DNA of 64,000 nucleotides from JAWKXU01 sp964468045 (GCA_964468045.1 CAYXTO010000003.1:62001-126000), one strand, 5' to 3'. Positions 39,986-49,036 are shown, counted from the first letter of the stretch. Numbers and translations: made by a program. Notes: a model not told the origin generated them from the letters alone.

Positions 39986-41368
39986 ATGTGGGGCGGGCGC
40001 TTCGCGGAAGGGCCCAGCGCGATCATGCGCGAGATAAACGCCTCGATTCCCTTCGACAAGGCGCTGTGGCGGCAGGACATCGCCGCCTCGAAGGCGCATG
40101 TTGCGATGCTCGGCCGGCAGGGCATCGTCTCGCAGGAGGATGTGCAGGCGATCAGCGCCGGGCTGGATCGCATCGCGGGCGAGTATGAGGCGAACGGGGT
40201 TCCGGAGGATTGGGATCTCGAAGATATCCATATGACCACCGAAAGCCGGCTGGCCGAACTGATCGGCCCTGTGGCGGGGCGGCTGCATACCGCGCGCAGC
40301 CGGAACGACCAGGTGGCGACCGATTTCCGGCTGTGGGTGCGCGACGCCATCGATCAGGTGGATGCGGGACTGGCCGAACTGCAGAAGGCGCTGGTCAACC
40401 GCGCCGGCGAACATGCCGATTCGATCATGCCGGGGTTCACCCATTTGCAGACCGCGCAGCCGGTCACGCTCGGCCATCACCTGATGGCCTATTACGAGAT
40501 GATCCGGCGGGACAGGTCGCGCTTTGCCGACGCCCGGGTGCGCCTCAATGAATGCCCGCTGGGTTCGGCCGCCCTGGCGGGCACCGGCTTTCCGATCGAC
40601 CGCAAAGCGACCGCGCAGGCGCTGGGTTTCGAACGGCCCACCAATAACAGCCTCGATGCCGTGTCGGATCGCGATTTCGCGCTGGATTACCTGATGGCGG
40701 CCGCGCAGTGCTCGCTGCATCTTTCGCGTCTGGCGGAAGAGTTCATCATCTGGGCAAGCCAGCCCTTCGGCTTCGCCACCTTGCCCGATGCGCTTAGCAC
40801 CGGCAGCTCGATCATGCCGCAGAAGAAGAATCCCGATGCGGCGGAACTGGTGCGGGGCCACGCGGGGCGGATCGTGGGTTGCGCGACGGCGCTTATGGTC
40901 ACGATGAAGGGCCTGCCGCTCGCTTATTCGAAGGACATGCAGGACGACAAGCCGCCGGTATTCGAGGCGGCGGGGTTGCTGGGCCTTTCCATCGCGGCAA
41001 TGACGGGGATGGTGGCGGAAACGGTTTTTCGGACGGAACGCATGCGTCAGGCCGCGGAGCTGGGCTATGCGACCGCAACCGACCTGGCCGACTGGCTGGT
41101 GCGGCAGGCGGATATTCCGTTCCGCGAGGCGCATCATATCACCGGGGCTGCGGTGAAGCTGGTCGAAAGCAAGGGAATCGCGCTCGAAGCGTTGAGCCTC
41201 CAGGAGTTGCAGCAGATCGATTCGCGGATTGGCGAAGCGGTCTATTCTGCGCTATCTGTCGAAGCTTCCGTTGCCGCTCGTTGCAGCCATGGTGGCACCG
41301 CGCCGGCGGAAGTCCGCAAGCGGGTGGCCGAAGCACGGCGCGCGTTGGGCATGGATGACGCGGCATGA
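39986..41368 (+). CDS. argH: Argininosuccinate lyase
   Basis: ArgH splits argininosuccinate into arginine and fumarate. The 460-residue protein begins MWGGRFAEGPSAIMREIN, typical of the family. It has LHTARSRNDQVATDFRLW, the SNHALS-region equivalent TAQPVTLGHHL, and the fumarase-superfamily signature GSSIMPQKKNP. GGAGG lies 10 nt before ATG 39986. It overlaps the small lipoprotein frame downstream. The order argH, small lipoprotein, lysA is common in proteobacteria. Confidence 0.97.
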   Translation: MWGGRFAEGPSAIMREINASIPFDKALWRQDIAASKAHVAMLGRQGIVSQEDVQAISAGLDRIAGEYEANGVPEDWDLEDIHMTTESRLAELIGPVAGRLHTARSRNDQVATDFRLWVRDAIDQVDAGLAELQKALVNRAGEHADSIMPGFTHLQTAQPVTLGHHLMAYYEMIRRDRSRFADARVRLNECPLGSAALAGTGFPIDRKATAQALGFERPTNNSLDAVSDRDFALDYLMAAAQCSLHLSRLAEEFIIWASQPFGFATLPDALSTGSSIMPQKKNPDAAELVRGHAGRIVGCATALMVTMKGLPLAYSKDMQDDKPPVFEAAGLLGLSIAAMTGMVAETVFRTERMRQAAELGYATATDLADWLVRQADIPFREAHHITGAAVKLVESKGIALEALSLQELQQIDSRIGEAVYSALSVEASVAARCSHGGTAPAEVRKRVAEARRALGMDDAA

Positions 41369-41382
41369 AGGGAATTACAGCG

Positions 41383-41622
41383 ATGCGCGTCTTTGCGCTT
41401 TTGCCTTTTGCCGCGGCGCTCGCGGCCTGCGGTGCCCGCACGGAACTGCAGCCGGCGCCGGGCGCTGAATTACCGGTCGCTCCCTATGGTGCGGCGGAAC
41501 AGCCGACCGCGGACAAATTGCTGCTGCCCAAAACGCAGGCGGAGCCGGAGCGCAGCGTGGAATTGCGCAAGCGCTCCGAGCAGCGGGAGGACGACCCCTT
41601 CGACCTTCCGCCGCAGAATTGA
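41383..41622 (+). CDS. LptM-like small lipoprotein
   Basis: The 79-residue protein has a lipoprotein signal (LPFAAALAACG, Cys16) and a short, charged, Pro-rich remainder. Length, composition and the place between argH and lysA match the LptM/YifL family, which in E. coli helps mature the LptDE lipopolysaccharide translocon. An in-frame ATG at 41365 overlaps the argH stop as ATGA; ATG 41383 gives the shorter signal. The LptM role here is inferred from synteny. Confidence 0.78.
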   Translation: MRVFALLPFAAALAACGARTELQPAPGAELPVAPYGAAEQPTADKLLLPKTQAEPERSVELRKRSEQREDDPFDLPPQN

Positions 41623-41640
41623 GGCGCACGAAAGCGGATA

Positions 41641-42903
41641 ATGGATCATTTTGCCTACAGGAATGGCGTCCTCCACGCGGAGGATGTGCCGCTTAATCTG
41701 ATAGCCGAAGAGGTGGGAACCCCCGCCTATGTCTATTCGCGCGCCACGCTGGTGCGCCATGCGCGCGTCTTTCGGGAAGCGCTCGATGTGCTGCCGCGCA
41801 AGCAGATTGCCTTTGCCGTGAAGTCCAACCCCAATCTCGCGGTGCTCAGGCTGCTTTCAAGCGAGGGGTTCGGGGCCGATGTGGTTTCCGGAGGAGAGCT
41901 GGAGCGCGCCCTTGCTGCGGGCATGCCTGCCGAGGGCATCGTCTTTTCGGGGGTTGGCAAGACCCGGGCCGAAATGCTGCGCGGGCTCGAGGCAGGCATC
42001 GGCCAATTCAATCTCGAATCGGAGGAAGAAGGGGTAGAGCTTGCGGCGCTTGCTGCGGAGCACGGCTTTACCGCGCGCGCCGCGCTGCGCGTCAATCCCG
42101 ATGTCGATGCCGGCACCCATGGCAAGATTTCGACCGGCAAGGCCGAAAACAAGTTCGGCGTTCCTTATGACCTTGCGGCGGGCATCTATGCGCGGCTCGC
42201 CGCCTTGCCGGGCATGGATATGCGCGGGCTGGCTGTCCATATCGGCAGCCAGCTCGCCAGCCTGGACCCGCTGGAGCACGCCTTCCTGAAAATGGGCGAA
42301 CTGATGCGCGCCATCCGCGCCCAGGGCAACAGCGTCACCCATATGGATCTGGGGGGCGGAATCGGGGTGCCCTACAAGGCCGGCGATGTCTTCCCCAGCC
42401 CGGCCGAATATGGCGCAATGGTCGCGCGCGTCACCGCCGATTGGGACGTGACCCTGATGTTCGAGCCGGGGCGCGTCATTACCGGCAATTCCGGGGTCCT
42501 GATCACTCGCGTGATCCGCGTGAAGCCGGGTGTGACCAGCCCCTTCGTGATCGTGGATGCGGCGATGAACGATCTGGCCCGTCCGGCGCTATACGATGCG
42601 TGGCACGATTTCATCGCGATCCGCCCGTCCGGAGAAACGATCACCGCCAATATCGTCGGCCCAATCTGCGAAAGTTCCGATACTTTCGCGATGGGGCGGA
42701 TAATCGATACCGTGAAGCCAGGCGATCTGGCCGCGTTCCGCACCGCCGGGGCCTATGGCGCGACCATGGCGAACACATACAACAGCCGGCCGCTGGTCCC
42801 GGAGGTCATGGTGGACGGCGATCGGTGGGCCATCGTCGCCAATCGCATCGATCCGGCCGCGATTCTCGCCGCGGAGCGGGTTCCGGACTGGCTGGCCGAA
42901 TGA
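41641..42903 (+). CDS. lysA: Diaminopimelate decarboxylase
   Basis: LysA decarboxylates meso-diaminopimelate to lysine. The 420-residue protein has the pyridoxal-phosphate lysine Lys61 in IAFAVKSNPNLAVL and the glycine-rich phosphate-binding GGGIGVPY. FEPGRVITGNSGVLITRV and the C-terminal CESSDTFAMGR, which contributes the active-site cysteine, follow. It starts 18 nt after the lipoprotein stop. Its stop overlaps the next start as ATGA. Confidence 0.96.
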   Translation: MDHFAYRNGVLHAEDVPLNLIAEEVGTPAYVYSRATLVRHARVFREALDVLPRKQIAFAVKSNPNLAVLRLLSSEGFGADVVSGGELERALAAGMPAEGIVFSGVGKTRAEMLRGLEAGIGQFNLESEEEGVELAALAAEHGFTARAALRVNPDVDAGTHGKISTGKAENKFGVPYDLAAGIYARLAALPGMDMRGLAVHIGSQLASLDPLEHAFLKMGELMRAIRAQGNSVTHMDLGGGIGVPYKAGDVFPSPAEYGAMVARVTADWDVTLMFEPGRVITGNSGVLITRVIRVKPGVTSPFVIVDAAMNDLARPALYDAWHDFIAIRPSGETITANIVGPICESSDTFAMGRIIDTVKPGDLAAFRTAGAYGATMANTYNSRPLVPEVMVDGDRWAIVANRIDPAAILAAERVPDWLAE

Positions 42904-43685
42904 GAAGCCTGCCGCTTTTCCACCGCATCTCCGGACAGCCGGTGATCGTGCTGGGGGAGGGGGAAGCGGCTGACGCCAAGCGGCGGCTGGTGGAACGGGC
43001 GGGTGGCATCGTCATCACTGAGATCGAAGGCATCGAACCGGCAGCACGGATTGCATTCGTCGCTCATGACGAGCCTGCCAGGATCGAGGCCGACGTTGCG
43101 CGTTTGCGGGAGGCGGGTGTGCTCGTGAACGCTCCGGATCGCCCCGATTTATGCGATTTCACCGTACCGAGCCTGCTCGACCGCGATCCGGTGCTGATTG
43201 CGATCGGCACGTCGGGCGCTTCAGCCGGATTGGCCAAGGCCATTCGCCTGCGGCTTGAAACCCTGCTGCCGCAGCGCTTGGGAGCATTGGCAAATGCGCT
43301 GCATTCCGCCCGTTCCGCCTTGCGCGCGCGCTGGCCGGATGCCGGAGAGCGGCGGCGGGCGCTCGATGCGGCGCTGGCGGAAGGGGGGGCGCTGGACCCG
43401 TTGCGTGAGCAATCCGCCGATGGCGTGGCCGGATGGCTGGAGGATCCTCCGCCCGGAACGGAGGCCGGGCTGATCGAGATCGGACTCACCAGCGACGATC
43501 CGGAGGATCTGACGCTGCGCCAGGCCCGGCTGCTTGGTTCTGCGGATGTGATCTTGCATACGGCAGGCGTTGCGCCAGCCATTCTCGCTCGCGCGCGAGC
43601 GGATGCCGTGCGGCATTGCGTATCGAACGAGGGAGCCCACGCAAGCGGCAGGGAAGGCCTGGTGATCCTGTTGCGGCGGCAGTGA
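42900..43685 (+). CDS. Precorrin-2 dehydrogenase (CysG N-domain type) with truncated SUMT domain
   Basis: The 261-residue protein starts with the Met8/CysG NAD-binding domain: PVIVLGEGEAADAKRRLVE, then VNAPDRPDLCDFTVPSLLDRDPVLIAIGTSGAS, with the conserved N-x-x-D. This domain oxidises precorrin-2 for siroheme. From about residue 190, GLIEIGLTSDDPEDLTLRQARLLGSADVILH matches the first ~50 residues of the SUMT methyltransferase, but the chain ends soon after. The methyltransferase cannot be functional, so another SUMT gene must exist elsewhere. The start overlaps the lysA stop. Whether the ferrochelatase activity is kept is unclear. Confidence 0.82.
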   Translation: MRSLPLFHRISGQPVIVLGEGEAADAKRRLVERAGGIVITEIEGIEPAARIAFVAHDEPARIEADVARLREAGVLVNAPDRPDLCDFTVPSLLDRDPVLIAIGTSGASAGLAKAIRLRLETLLPQRLGALANALHSARSALRARWPDAGERRRALDAALAEGGALDPLREQSADGVAGWLEDPPPGTEAGLIEIGLTSDDPEDLTLRQARLLGSADVILHTAGVAPAILARARADAVRHCVSNEGAHASGREGLVILLRRQ

Positions 43686-43687
43686 GC

Positions 43688-44176
43688 TCAATCCTGGAAC
43701 GGGCCGCCGGACAGGGCATCGATCGCGGCCTGGAGAATGACCGCGGCAGCCGCCGAATCGATGCGATCGGCACGTTTTGCCCGGCTCATGTCCTGATCGA
43801 TCAGGCTGCGTTCCGCACTGGCGGTGGACCAGCGTTCGTCCCAGAGCAGTATCGGTAGGCCGAGAACCGCGAGATTGCGCGCAAAAGCCCTGCTTGCCTG
43901 GGCGCGCGGGCCTTCGCTGCCGTCCATGTTGAGAGGCAGGCCGATCACCAGCCCCGTAACCCCTCGTTCCACCGCCAGGGCTTCCAGCGCCGCTTTGTCG
44001 CGCGCGAACTTGCCGCGCGGGAGAGTCTTGCCCGGCGAGGCAAACCGCCAGCCCGCGTCGCAGAAGGCCGTGCCGATGGTCTTGGTGCCGGGATCCAGCC
44101 CCATCAGCACCCCGCCATCAGGCAGGGCCGCGCGCAATTCCGCGGCCTGGACCGTGATCAGCGGCTGGCTGCCCAT
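43688..44176 (-). CDS. ruvX: Putative Holliday-junction resolvase / pre-16S rRNA nuclease RuvX (YqgF)
   Basis: The 162-residue RNase H-like protein has LMGLDPGTKTIGTAFCD, with the first catalytic Asp. LVIGLPLNMDGSEG and a C-terminal RADRIDSAAAAVIL, with the last acidic residue, follow. YqgF proteins process the 5' end of 16S rRNA. It is the last gene of the pyrE-led run, overlaps the DUF3089 gene by 19 nt, and converges with the precorrin-2 dehydrogenase gene with 2 nt between the stops. Confidence 0.92.
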   Translation of the reverse strand: MGSQPLITVQAAELRAALPDGGVLMGLDPGTKTIGTAFCDAGWRFASPGKTLPRGKFARDKAALEALAVERGVTGLVIGLPLNMDGSEGPRAQASRAFARNLAVLGLPILLWDERWSTASAERSLIDQDMSRAKRADRIDSAAAAVILQAAIDALSGGPFQD

Positions 44177-45357
44177 GCCTGCACCCGCTTGTCGACATCC
44201 GCTTCCAGATTCCGCCAGAACAAGGGAATGTCATAGACGTGATAATTATTGCCCGGCAGCACATAGGGGCCGAGCTTGGGCGGTTCGCCGATCAGCAGCA
44301 GGCCGGACGGATCGCAGCGGGCGGGAACCGCGCCCGGCTTGATCTTGGCATCCTTGAGATCGCGGTCGGGCACCAATGTTCCCAAATTATCCTTCGCTGG
44401 CGCTTCGCCGCCCATAATTCCGGTCAGCGGATTGGTGCACAGAATCGCGCTGTTGCCGCGCTGTTGCCCATCGAAGCCGACAGACTGGGCATAACGATCC
44501 ATGACCATGGCGGGATCGGCCGGTTCAGCAAAGCTGGACCAGGTGATGATGCAGCCGGTCTGATCCGGTTTCTCGCAGGGCGGCATTCCCAGGGAAGGGA
44601 GGTCGTGCTCCACGGAAATGGGCCAGCCGATCGGATAGGCAGCGACAATCCGCCGGGCAAGGGGCGTGCCTGCCACATGCTCCTTGAGCAGCCGGGTCAG
44701 ATGGAGCGCCCCCTGGCTATGCCCGGCCAGAACGATAGGCATCTCCTCGTCCACGCTGGAAAGGAAGAACTCGAAGGCCTGCTCCACATCCTTGTAGGCG
44801 GCATCAAGCGCCATCTGCGCTTCAGGGGCATCGGTCAGGAAGGCGCCGAAGGTTGCCTGGCGATAGCGTGGCGCCCAGATCTCGCTCGCGGCGCCGAAGG
44901 GGCTGGCCATTCCGCGCAGGAAAATACGCGCCCGTTCCTGCGATTCCTCGTCATCCATCGGCGCATTCCAGTGCGAACGCTGAAGATAGCTGGTGGGATG
45001 GATGAAAAACACCGCGAACGAGGGCCCGGGTCCAGAGGGACCGGTTGAGCCGGTGGAACTCGGAGAAGGGAGCGGGGCCGCTTTTGCAGTGTTCGCCGGC
45101 AGCGCGGCATCGCCTTCCTCCAGGGCTTCCGGCGCGGGCTGCCAGCGCGAAGGATCGTCCTGTCCGATACCGGGTCGGGAAAACCACATGGCCGGATCTT
45201 CATAGGCGTTTGGCGCTAGCGATGCCTGCTGCACGAACTCGCTGCGGGGGACGAAGGCGAATTCGGTCAGCTCCTGCGACCAGATTCGAAGAGCGAACAG
45301 CGCGGCAATGACCAGCACGGTCAGCAAAGCGATGAGGTAGAGGAACTTGCGAGCCAT
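44158..45357 (-). CDS. DUF3089 alpha/beta-hydrolase-like protein
   Basis: The 399-residue protein has one N-terminal membrane helix (FLYLIALLTVLVIAALFALRI) and a Pro/Ser-rich stretch near residue 90. The hydrolase core follows, with FAVFFIHPTSYLQRSHWN and nucleophile motif LAGHSQGALHLTRLL. The rest fits DUF3089, a family of predicted lipase- or esterase-like proteins. The bulk of the chain probably faces the periplasm. It lies between the AI-2E transporter (1 nt away) and ruvX. The substrate is unknown. Confidence 0.85.
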   Translation of the reverse strand: MARKFLYLIALLTVLVIAALFALRIWSQELTEFAFVPRSEFVQQASLAPNAYEDPAMWFSRPGIGQDDPSRWQPAPEALEEGDAALPANTAKAAPLPSPSSTGSTGPSGPGPSFAVFFIHPTSYLQRSHWNAPMDDEESQERARIFLRGMASPFGAASEIWAPRYRQATFGAFLTDAPEAQMALDAAYKDVEQAFEFFLSSVDEEMPIVLAGHSQGALHLTRLLKEHVAGTPLARRIVAAYPIGWPISVEHDLPSLGMPPCEKPDQTGCIITWSSFAEPADPAMVMDRYAQSVGFDGQQRGNSAILCTNPLTGIMGGEAPAKDNLGTLVPDRDLKDAKIKPGAVPARCDPSGLLLIGEPPKLGPYVLPGNNYHVYDIPLFWRNLEADVDKRVQAWAASR

Positions 45358-45358
45358 A

Positions 45359-46441
45359 TCAGTCGGTCGAAACGCTTACCTGTTGTTGATCGATCCTGCG
45401 CGAACGCCGCTCGAGGGCGACCTTGGCCATCGCCACCAGCGGATCCGCCAGGGCCAGCCCGATAATCCCGAACAGGACGCCGAGGATCAACTGCGCGGCC
45501 AGCACCAGCGCGGGTGCGAGATCCACCGTCTTGCGGGCGATCATCGGCACGAGAATATATCCGTCAATGGTCTGCACGGCGAAATAAACGCCCAGCGCAT
45601 AAAGGCCCATTTCCGTCCCGCCCGAAAACCCGACGAGCACCATCAAAAGGCCCGAGATGATCGCCCCGATATTCGGAATGAACGCCAGCAGGCCGGTCAG
45701 CAGCCCCAGCAAGGCGGCCATCGGAACCCCGTAAAGCGCAAGCAAGGCCCAGGTGAACACGCCTTCCACGAACATTCCCAGCAGCCGCCCGCTCAACAGC
45801 CGGCGCAGGGTGTAGGCCATTTCGTCGGCCATTTCGGCGAAATCCTCGCGCCGGTCTTCCGCGATCATCCAGGCGATGCCGCGCTGATAGATGTGCGGCT
45901 CGAGCGCGATATAGATGCCCAATACCGCAATCAGGACAAGGTTCGCAAAACCTCCGATCAGCCCCCCGAGCGCCCGGGTCACCGTGCCGACTCCGCTGAA
46001 TAGCTGCTGGACCAGCCCCTTGATATCGTCGATCCGGAAATGGACGCCCATGCCTTGCAGCCAGATATTGAGGCGGGAAAGCTGGCTGTCGACAAGGGTG
46101 GGAAGCTGAGCGGCCTGTTCCGCTATCTGATAGCCGGCAAACTGGACCAGCCATGTCAGGAACGCTGCGGCGCCGATCAGCACGATCGCGATGCGCCAGC
46201 CGCGAGCGATCGGAAGCACCCGGCCCAGCAGGCGCGCGCCGCCGTCGATCATACAGGCGAAGACCATGGCTCCGAAGATGACGAGTAAGGGCTGCACCAG
46301 ATAGACGGCGAGCGCCACGAGGCCCACCACAGCGGTCCATACCAGCGCCCGCCTTGCTTCGAACCTGAGCCGGGGATCGCTCAGCTGAGCGGGGCTGGAG
46401 CCGATCGCTCCGTTGGATGCCTCGTCATTATTGTCGCTCAT
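45359..46441 (-). CDS. AI-2E family transporter (PerM-like)
   Basis: The 360-residue membrane protein has about eight helices with the family pattern: paired N-terminal helices (ALVWTAVVGLVALAVYLVQPL) and a central amphipathic segment. GVPMAALLGLLTGLLAFIPNIGAIISG and VQTIDGYILVPMI follow. The family includes the TqsA/YdgG putative exporter of autoinducer 2, but most members have unknown cargo. It overlaps lepB by 14 nt and precedes the DUF3089 gene by 1 nt. Confidence 0.88.
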   Translation of the reverse strand: MSDNNDEASNGAIGSSPAQLSDPRLRFEARRALVWTAVVGLVALAVYLVQPLLVIFGAMVFACMIDGGARLLGRVLPIARGWRIAIVLIGAAAFLTWLVQFAGYQIAEQAAQLPTLVDSQLSRLNIWLQGMGVHFRIDDIKGLVQQLFSGVGTVTRALGGLIGGFANLVLIAVLGIYIALEPHIYQRGIAWMIAEDRREDFAEMADEMAYTLRRLLSGRLLGMFVEGVFTWALLALYGVPMAALLGLLTGLLAFIPNIGAIISGLLMVLVGFSGGTEMGLYALGVYFAVQTIDGYILVPMIARKTVDLAPALVLAAQLILGVLFGIIGLALADPLVAMAKVALERRSRRIDQQQVSVSTD

Positions 46442-47303
46442 CGGCGTTCCCCTGTGGCATGATGGCAGGACGCAGGGAGCGCCATGCTCTACCCCCGCGG
46501 AAGGCGTCCCACCAGCTCAGCGGATTCAGCGTTTCGCTGCCGTTGAGGGAGAAGGTGATGAACTCGGCGCGCCCGCCCACATTCTCCAGAGGGACCGGCC
46601 CGCCCAGTCCACGTTCGAAAGTTTCGGCGCGGCTGTCCGCGGAATGATCACGATTGTCCCCCATCAGGAAGACATGGCCCTCGGGCACCATGATTTCATC
46701 CATATCGTCGCGCCGCTGGTGCAGATGGTCGATCACCACATAGGTAGCGCCGTTTGGAAGCGTCTCGCGCAGCGCCGGCAATTCGCAGACATCCCGGCCC
46801 GAAGGCTTGCGAATCCTGAGGCCGGGATAGGATTCCGGATCGCAGGGAGCATTCGCATCTATCGGCAGTTCGATCGGAGCTTCGATCGTTTGCGGCACCG
46901 GCTTGCCGTTCAGGATGATCTGCCCGTTCACCAGCGCGATGCGATCGCCCGGCAAGGCGACCACCCGTTTGATGTAGTCTTCATCATGCTCCGGCGGAAC
47001 CGCGATCACGATGTCGCCATATTCGGGCGTGGAAGGAAACAGGCGTCCTTCGAAGCGGGGGAGAACGTGGAAGGAGGCGGAAACCCATGACCAGCCATAG
47101 GGATATTTGCTTACTACCAGCCGGTCGCCGACCAGCAGTGCGGGCATCATCGATTGCGAAGGGATATAGAAGGGCTTTGCGATCAGACTGTGGAAGGCAA
47201 GAACCGCCAGCAGCATCAGCACGAAGCCGCGAAGCTCCGCCACCCAGTTGAACCCTTCGGATTTCTGGCCGCCGTCCTTGGCCGCCTGGACGTTCTCGTT
47301 CAT
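46428..47303 (-). CDS. lepB: Signal peptidase I
   Basis: LepB cleaves signal peptides on the periplasmic side of the inner membrane. The 291-residue protein has one membrane helix (residues ~27-40). The catalytic Ser51 is in YIPSQSMMP and the Lys112 in DYIKRVVALPGDRI. The PEGHVFLMGDNRDHSADSR box follows. It overlaps acpS by 4 nt. In many alphaproteobacteria lepB is followed by rnc and era, but here an AI-2E transporter gene takes that place. Confidence 0.95.
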   Translation of the reverse strand: MNENVQAAKDGGQKSEGFNWVAELRGFVLMLLAVLAFHSLIAKPFYIPSQSMMPALLVGDRLVVSKYPYGWSWVSASFHVLPRFEGRLFPSTPEYGDIVIAVPPEHDEDYIKRVVALPGDRIALVNGQIILNGKPVPQTIEAPIELPIDANAPCDPESYPGLRIRKPSGRDVCELPALRETLPNGATYVVIDHLHQRRDDMDEIMVPEGHVFLMGDNRDHSADSRAETFERGLGGPVPLENVGGRAEFITFSLNGSETLNPLSWWDAFRGGRAWRSLRPAIMPQGNADERQ

Positions 47304-47701
47304 AGGGGTCGCGCCTCGATCACGATGAAGGCCTGCGCCCAGGGATGATCGTCCGTAAGCGTGAGATGGACGATTGCCTCATACCCTGCGGGAGTGATGG
47401 CCGCCAGCCGATCGGCCGCTCCACCGCTCAGCGCAAGGGTGGGCGCACCGGACCGGGCATTGATCACTCCGATGTCCTTCATGAAAACTCCCTGGCGGAA
47501 GCCTGTGCCGATCGCCTTCGAGAATGCTTCCTTGGCGGCGAACCGCTTGGCGTATGTGCCCGCGCGGGTGAACGGACGGCGCGCTGCTTTGGCTCGCTCG
47601 ATCTCGGTAAACACCCGTCGTTCGAAACGTTCCCCAAAGCGATCCAGCGATGCCTGGATACGTTCGATGCTGCACAGGTCGGAGCCGATGGCGATGATCA
47701 C
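47300..47701 (-). CDS. acpS: Holo-[acyl-carrier-protein] synthase
   Basis: AcpS attaches phosphopantetheine from CoA to acyl carrier protein. The 133-residue protein opens IIAIGSDLCSIERIQASLDR, whose Asp binds magnesium. FTEIERAKA and FAAKEAFSKAIGTGFRQG follow, the latter with the second magnesium ligand. It overlaps lepB and pdxJ by 4 nt each. Confidence 0.96.
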   Translation of the reverse strand: MIIAIGSDLCSIERIQASLDRFGERFERRVFTEIERAKAARRPFTRAGTYAKRFAAKEAFSKAIGTGFRQGVFMKDIGVINARSGAPTLALSGGAADRLAAITPAGYEAIVHLTLTDDHPWAQAFIVIEARPL

Positions 47702-48447
47702 CGGGCCGCGTCCATCAATTCACGCATCCTTCGCACCGCCTCTTCCAGCCCGACGAAAACCGCCTCGCCCACCAGATAGTGGCCGATATTCAGCTCCGCC
47801 AGCTGGGGGATGGCGGCAATCGGCTGGACATTCTCATAGGTCAGGCCATGGCCGGCGTGAGGTTCGATCCCGTTCTTGGCCGCGAGCGCGGCCATGTCGC
47901 CGATGCGCTTCAATTCCACCGCCCGGCCTTCTCCTTCCGCATGGGCATATTCCCCGGTGTGGAATTCGACCACCGGTGCATTGAGTCGCATCGCGGCTTC
48001 GATCTGCTTCGGGTCCGGGGCGATGAACAGGCTGACGCGGATGCCGGCGTCGAGCAGGCGGGATACCACCGGCTGCAGCATATTGTGCTGCCCGGCTGCG
48101 TCGAGCCCTCCTTCGGTCGTACGTTCCTCGCGCCGCTCCGGCACGATGCAGGCCGCGTGCGGACCGTGCCGCAGGGCGATTTCCAGCATCTCGTCGGTGG
48201 CCGCCATTTCCAGATTGAGCGGCAGTTCGGATACTTCGCGAATACGGGCGAGGTCCTCATCGCGGATATGGCGGCGATCTTCCCGCAGATGAATGGTGAT
48301 TCCGTCGCCACCCGCGGCAGCGACGATCCGGGCCGCCCGCACGGGATCGGGATGATCTCCTCCGCGCGCATTGCGGATCGTCGCGACGTGATCGATATTC
48401 ACGCCAAGCCTCAGCTTGCCGGGAAACGGCTGGCTGTCTATTGCCAT
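47698..48447 (-). CDS. pdxJ: Pyridoxine 5'-phosphate synthase
   Basis: PdxJ condenses 1-deoxyxylulose 5-phosphate with 3-amino-2-oxopropyl phosphate to make pyridoxine phosphate. The 249-residue TIM-barrel protein has LRLGVNIDHVATIRNARGG at the start, ITIHLREDRRHI and CIVPERREERTTEGGLD. HAGHGLTYENVQPI and LNIGHYLVGEAVFVGL follow. It lies 4 nt after pyrE and overlaps acpS by 4 nt. Confidence 0.97.
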   Translation of the reverse strand: MAIDSQPFPGKLRLGVNIDHVATIRNARGGDHPDPVRAARIVAAAGGDGITIHLREDRRHIRDEDLARIREVSELPLNLEMAATDEMLEIALRHGPHAACIVPERREERTTEGGLDAAGQHNMLQPVVSRLLDAGIRVSLFIAPDPKQIEAAMRLNAPVVEFHTGEYAHAEGEGRAVELKRIGDMAALAAKNGIEPHAGHGLTYENVQPIAAIPQLAELNIGHYLVGEAVFVGLEEAVRRMRELMDAAR

Positions 48448-48451
48448 GCCC

Positions 48452-49036
48452 TCAGGCCTTTGCCCGGCTGCCTGGCTTTTCCGCGGAAATCGCGGCCAGC
48501 TCGGGGGGCAGTTCGTCCGCGGCGTAGGTGGGGAACGACAAGCTTACCAGCGGATGGAAGGGGACGCCCAGATCCACGCTTCCGCCCGACCGGTCGACCA
48601 GCGCGGCGGCCGCGACTACTTCGCCGCCCGCCTCGGCGACTGCGGTCATGGCTTCGCGCGAGGACAGGCCGGTGGTGACGACGTCCTCCACCAGCAGCAC
48701 TTTTTCCCCTTCGGCGATGGTGAAGCCACGGCGCAATTCGAACGTGCCGGTGGGGCGCTCCACGAAGATCGCGTCCTTGCCCAGGGCGCGGCCCATCTCA
48801 TGGCCGAAGATGATGCCGCCCATGGCAGGCGAAACCACCTTGTCGATCGACTGGCGCAGATCCCGCGGCATTCGCGCGGCAAGCGCCACGGCCAGGCGGC
48901 CGGCTCGATCCGGGTTCATCAGCACGCGGGCGCATTGAAGATAATGGGCGCTGTGGCGGCCCGAGGATAGGAGGAAATGGCCTTCGAGCAGCGCGTCGCT
49001 TGCGCGAAACTCGGCTAGTACCTCTTCGTCTGTCAT
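48452..49036 (-). CDS. pyrE: Orotate phosphoribosyltransferase
   Basis: PyrE makes orotidine 5'-phosphate in pyrimidine synthesis. The 194-residue protein has LEGHFLLSSGRHSAHYLQCARVLM, VVSPAMGGIIFGHEMGRALG and the PRPP-binding motif VLLVEDVVTTGLSSREA. ATG 49036 is used because MTDEEVLAEF begins family-like sequence, while the open frame upstream looks intergenic. It heads the minus-strand run pyrE-pdxJ-acpS-lepB-AI-2E-DUF3089-ruvX. It is divergent from ctaC with 195 nt between the starts. Confidence 0.95.
   Translation of the reverse strand: MTDEEVLAEFRASDALLEGHFLLSSGRHSAHYLQCARVLMNPDRAGRLAVALAARMPRDLRQSIDKVVSPAMGGIIFGHEMGRALGKDAIFVERPTGTFELRRGFTIAEGEKVLLVEDVVTTGLSSREAMTAVAEAGGEVVAAAALVDRSGGSVDLGVPFHPLVSLSFPTYAADELPPELAAISAEKPGSRAKA

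Noticed and set aside
42900..43685. Full CysG pseudogene call
   Set aside because: The frame is intact, overlaps lysA cleanly and keeps dehydrogenase motifs, so it is treated as a functional shortened gene.
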